From Nitriliruptoraceae bacterium (GTDB lineage: Bacteria > Actinomycetota > Nitriliruptoria > Nitriliruptorales > Nitriliruptoraceae): a DNA stretch of 64,000 bases. Positions 61,008-64,000 of this stretch are shown here, piece after piece. The position numbers were made by a program, and so were the translations under genes. Position 1 is the first letter of the stretch, and each line of letters opens with the position of its first letter. The stretch spans positions 310,001 to 374,000 of the forward strand of contig JAGYKW010000001.1 of assembly GCA_018401275.1 (NCBI GenBank), written 5' to 3'. The notes beneath the pieces are model-generated. The model made no database searches. It was not told the DNA's origin and saw nothing but the letters and a program-made list of their open reading frames with translations.

Positions 61008-62600
61008 GTGGGACCCGACAGCAGCGCGGGGCAGGGGAGTGCAGGGCGCGCGACCTCACGCCTGGCCGGACTCGCCGACCGTGTGGCGGCCCGGGAGGCT
61101 GACGCGCGCTCCGAGTATGCCCGCCTGCTCGAGCGCGATACCACGCTGTGGCCCCAGGCGTCCGAGAGCTCCGGGTCGTGGCTGGGCTGGCTCGCCTCGC
61201 TCGACCGGGCGGACGCGCATCTTGCGCGCATCCGTCCACTCGTCGCGCAACTGCTCGCGGAGGGCATCACCGATGTCGTGCTCGTGGGGATGGGTGGCTC
61301 CTCGCTGTTCCCGATGGTCCTCGACGGCGTGAGCGGATCGGCCCTCGGACATCCCCGACTGCACGTGCTCGACTCGACCGATCCGGCTGCGGTCGCTCGC
61401 GTGGAGGCCGACGTCGACTGGACGTGCACCGTCGTCGTCGCCGCCTCGAAGTCGGGCACGACCGTCGAGACGCGGGCCCACCTCGACCGCTTCCGTTCCC
61501 GGTTGGACGGAGCGATCGGGCAGCGGGCCGGTGAGCGTGTGGTCGTCGTGACCGATCCCGGTTCGGCGCTCGAGGAGCTCGCGCGTGCGGCCGGCTTCCG
61601 GGCGGTCGTCCATGGTGATGCCGACGTCGGCGGTCGGTACTCGGCGCTGTCGCCCTTCGGACTCCTCCCCGCGGTCCTGCTCGGCCTCGACGTCGATCGC
61701 CTGCTCGGGAACGCGCGTGATGCGGCGTCGCGCTGGGTGCTCGACCCGTGGTCCGGCGCGGGACCGGCGCTGCTGGCCACGGTGCTCGCCGTCGCGGCGC
61801 AGCATGGTCGCGATGCGCTCCATCTCCTCGTCCCCACCGAGGCCGGGATGTTCGGGTCGTGGGTCGAGCAGCTCGTCGCGGAGTCGAGCGGGAAGGACGG
61901 GGTCGGGGTGCTGCCCGTCGTGTGCACGGATGTGGACGATGTCATCGCGCACGAGCGTGCTGTCGTCGTCGCGTTGGGCCCCGCACCCGGAGCGGTGGCG
62001 CTCGCGACGCTCGAGGCGCACGGCGTCCCGGTCCTCGTCGTGCCCTGGTCGGGTCCGGACGACGTCGCTGCTGAGGCGCTGCGCTGGATGCAGGCCGTCC
62101 CGCTCCTGTGCGCGCAGCTGGGTGTCGACCCGTTCGACCAGCCGGACGTCGCGGCGGCGAAGGCGGCGACCGCACAGGCGCTCGCGAGCGGCATGGAGCC
62201 TGACACCGCCCGACCGCTCGAGGAGCTGTACGCCGCGCTCGATGCGGCGGGCTACGTGGCGCTGCTCGGCTACGTCGACCCTGAAGGTCCCGACGCGGTG
62301 ACGCTCGGCTCGGTGGCCGGAGTCCTCGCCCGGCGTCACGGCGTACCCGTGACGGTCGGGATCGGTCCGCGCTACCTGCACTCGACGGGGCAGCTGCACA
62401 AGGGCGGCCGTGACGACGGGGTGTTCCTCGTGGTCGTCGGTGATGACCCTGAGGACGTGTCGATCCCCGGCCGTGACCACGGCTTCGCGCGGCTCAAGCG
62501 AGCGCAGGCCGCTGGGGACCTCGTCGCACTCAGGGGCGCCGGACGTCGGGCCGAGCACGTCACGCTCGACGACCTCGTCCGGACGGTCGCTGCCGGCTGA
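61008..62600 (+). CDS. pgi: Glucose-6-phosphate isomerase
   Basis: A 530-residue SIS-domain isomerase. It has the DVVLVGMGGSSLFPMVL strand-loop, VVAASKSGTTVETRAHL (the SKSGTTxET phosphate site), GGRYSALSPFGLLP, GIGPRYLHSTGQLHKGG near the end and GDLVALRGAGRR. It matches the PGI type that in many actinobacteria is fused behind transaldolase (TAL-PGI); here the transaldolase part is absent. GTG 61008 with AGGAG upstream. Confidence 0.92.
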   Translation: MGPDSSAGQGSAGRATSRLAGLADRVAAREADARSEYARLLERDTTLWPQASESSGSWLGWLASLDRADAHLARIRPLVAQLLAEGITDVVLVGMGGSSLFPMVLDGVSGSALGHPRLHVLDSTDPAAVARVEADVDWTCTVVVAASKSGTTVETRAHLDRFRSRLDGAIGQRAGERVVVVTDPGSALEELARAAGFRAVVHGDADVGGRYSALSPFGLLPAVLLGLDVDRLLGNARDAASRWVLDPWSGAGPALLATVLAVAAQHGRDALHLLVPTEAGMFGSWVEQLVAESSGKDGVGVLPVVCTDVDDVIAHERAVVVALGPAPGAVALATLEAHGVPVLVVPWSGPDDVAAEALRWMQAVPLLCAQLGVDPFDQPDVAAAKAATAQALASGMEPDTARPLEELYAALDAAGYVALLGYVDPEGPDAVTLGSVAGVLARRHGVPVTVGIGPRYLHSTGQLHKGGRDDGVFLVVVGDDPEDVSIPGRDHGFARLKRAQAAGDLVALRGAGRRAEHVTLDDLVRTVAAG

Positions 62601-62601
62601 A

Positions 62602-63345
62602 TCAGGCGCGCGGCCGCGGGTGGACCTGGCCGAGGCCGCCGTCCACGCCGATCGTCTGGCCCGTGACCCACGTGGTCGCTGGGTCCATCAGCCACGCCAC
62701 CAGCGACGCGACGTCCTCAGGCTCGCCGAGGCGTCCGAGCACGTGCATGCGTCGACTCGCCTCCGCCTGGGCCTCGTTGTCGACGAGGCGCGCGGTCATC
62801 CGAGCACGCGTCAGCCCCGGGGCGACCGCGTTGACCCGCACGCCGTTCGCGCCGTAGGTCGCGGCCGCGGAGCGCACGAGCGCGATGATGCCGCCCTTCG
62901 CCGCCGCGATCGCCTCGTGGTTGGCGACGCCGGTCTGTGCGGCGGCTGACGAGGCGAGCACGATCGAGCCGCCGTGCTCGCGCATGTGCGGCGCCGCCGC
63001 GCGGACCACCGCGAACGCGGACGTCAGGTTCGCGGCGATCGTCTCCTCCCACTCGTCGGCGGTCGTGAGGTGCGCGGGCTTGAGCAGCAACGTGCCGACG
63101 AGGTTCGCGACGGCGTCGAGACGACCCTCCGCGTCCACGACCGAGTCGACGAGCGTCTTCACGGCGGCGATGTCGCGCGCGTCGACCTCGTGGACGCTCG
63201 CTGCACCGATCTCGGCCGCGAGCGCATCGAGTGCCGTCCGGTCACGTCCGGCGAGATGCACCCGCTGACCGGCAGCGGCGAGCAGGCGCGCTGTCGCTCC
63301 ACCGGTCGCGCCGGATGCTCCGAGGATGAGGCTGATGGTGGCCAT
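62602..63345 (-). CDS. Short-chain dehydrogenase-like protein lacking the catalytic Tyr
   Basis: A 247-residue classical SDR scaffold: LILGASGATGG cofactor loop (7-16), Asn106 (AANLTSA), Ser133 (VLASSAAAQ) and Lys150. The position of the catalytic tyrosine (S-x12-Y-x3-K) is Ile146 (HEAIAAAKGG). It also has the PGLTRARMTARL and DGGLGQVHP ends. Without Tyr the usual hydride-transfer chemistry is unlikely; it may be a binding or regulatory protein or use other residues. It starts at ATG 63345 and is convergent with pgi (one base apart). Confidence 0.85.
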   Translation of the reverse strand: MATISLILGASGATGGATARLLAAAGQRVHLAGRDRTALDALAAEIGAASVHEVDARDIAAVKTLVDSVVDAEGRLDAVANLVGTLLLKPAHLTTADEWEETIAANLTSAFAVVRAAAPHMREHGGSIVLASSAAAQTGVANHEAIAAAKGGIIALVRSAAATYGANGVRVNAVAPGLTRARMTARLVDNEAQAEASRRMHVLGRLGEPEDVASLVAWLMDPATTWVTGQTIGVDGGLGQVHPRPRA

Positions 63346-63467
63346 GATGTCGCTGCCCTCCGTGACGGGGTGGACGGGGTGTTCGGACTCGTGGTGCAGG
63401 TTCGGCACACCGGGGTGGCGTGGACGGGCGAGGCCGCGTCGGGGACCGGGTCGTGCGGAGGGGTCGG

Positions 63468-64000
63468 TCAGGCGGTCGTGCCCGGGGGCACGACCCCGGC
63501 GTCGGCGACGAGGCGGTCCCACAGGGCGGCCCGCTCGGCGTCGTCCGCCACCGTGCGGGAGAGCCGGTCGGTGGTCCGAGGGCTGCGGTCCGCCCAGAAC
63601 CGACCCCCCGCGAGCGGATCATCGTCCGCCCCGCTGCGCGCGGTCAGCGCGAGGTGCAGGATCGTGTCGGCACCCTCCGCCGGGCTGCGCAGCAGCGGGC
63701 CCACGATCCGCGCGAACGTCGGCAGCGACGTCCGCAGTCCCGGGGTGCGCGCCCAGCCCGGGTGCATCGCGTGGAACGCGATGCCGGTGGACCCACCGAG
63801 GCGGCGGTGCAGCTCGCGTGCGAGCTCCACCTGGGCGCGCTTCGCCCGTGCGTACGCGACCGACGGGCGATAGCCGCCGGGTGAGTCGACCCGGCGCACG
63901 ACGAGGCGTTCGGTGTACATCCCGCCGGAGGAGACCCAGACCACGCGCGCGTCCGGCCGCATCGTCAGGTGCGGGACGAGCAGCATCGTCAGCAGGAACG
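63468..64000 (-). CDS. SDR-family oxidoreductase, 5' end outside the window
   Basis: The C-terminal 177 residues of an SDR of the retinol-dehydrogenase/oxidoreductase-like group, open to the window edge (the reading frame continues through F-L-L-T-M-L-L-V-P-H-L). The serine strand RVVWVSSGGMYTERL and the catalytic YARAK (Tyr-x3-Lys) are intact, followed by FHAMHPGWARTPGL and a FWADRSPR tail. Unlike its neighbour it has a complete active site. The 122 bases between the two genes contain nothing notable. Confidence 0.88.
   Translation of the reverse strand, partial: FLLTMLLVPHLTMRPDARVVWVSSGGMYTERLVVRRVDSPGGYRPSVAYARAKRAQVELARELHRRLGGSTGIAFHAMHPGWARTPGLRTSLPTFARIVGPLLRSPAEGADTILHLALTARSGADDDPLAGGRFWADRSPRTTDRLSRTVADDAERAALWDRLVADAGVVPPGTTA

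Overview
The window is chromosomal DNA from a high-GC bacterium that looks like an actinomycete in the broad sense (phylum Actinomycetota). It carries actinobacterial families (the histidine phosphatase - DUF3090 - SCO1664 trio, DUF3151, a SCO6745-type protein, a MarP-like CvpA/protease, a Holin-X protein), many GTG starts, 4-bp ATGA/GTGA overlaps and several apparently leaderless genes. An archaeal/eukaryotic-type ProRS and a stand-alone ComEC metallo-hydrolase domain would fit a deep-branching class such as Nitriliruptoria, but that is a guess. No rRNA, CRISPR array, prophage or insertion sequence is visible.

Layout: 1-0.3 kb, a toxin-antitoxin pair cut by the window edge. 0.5-7.2 kb, the conserved comEC slot - holA - rpsT - (csp) - lepA - hemW neighbourhood. 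7.3-13.4 kb, accessory genes: a degenerate Nudix protein, a 750-bp hairpin-rich gap, a small winged-helix protein, DUF3293, a J-domain protein and envelope proteins. 13.6-21 kb, the heat-shock/ribosome-assembly operon hrcA-dnaJ-rsmE-phoH-ybeY-corC-cdd-era. 21-28.7 kb, an FeS photolyase facing proS, the actinobacterial trio, recO, uppS and a MOSC protein. 28.7-33 kb, a leftward deoC-ALDH-ALDH operon for deoxyribose use. 33-41.3 kb, glyS, manA, an M61 peptidase, dnaG and tRNA-Asn. 41.4-49.7 kb, transporters, an acyl-CoA dehydrogenase, DUF429, a CAT-anticodon tRNA, hemolysin III, the MarP-like protease and a YczE-like protein. 49.8-54.4 kb, a lipid-modification operon (FAD oxidoreductase, DUF1365, two CFA-synthase-like methyltransferases). 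54.4-64 kb, SURF1-glpD, rhomboid, peroxiredoxin-guaB, a HAD phosphatase, phosphoglucose isomerase and two SDR proteins.

SURF1, GlpD, the acyl-CoA dehydrogenase and the ALDHs indicate an aerobic heterotroph. Translation, replication and ribosome-quality genes (holA, dnaG, rpsT, lepA, hrcA, dnaJ, rsmE, ybeY, era, proS, glyS) make up most of the core. The most unusual signals are regulatory and structural. A 10-bp palindrome appears to supply both -10 boxes of two divergent leaderless genes. era and a toxin gene seem to start at CTG inside a CTGA overlap. Short tandem repeats sit repeatedly at gene ends. A structured, gene-free stretch lies around a small winged-helix regulator.
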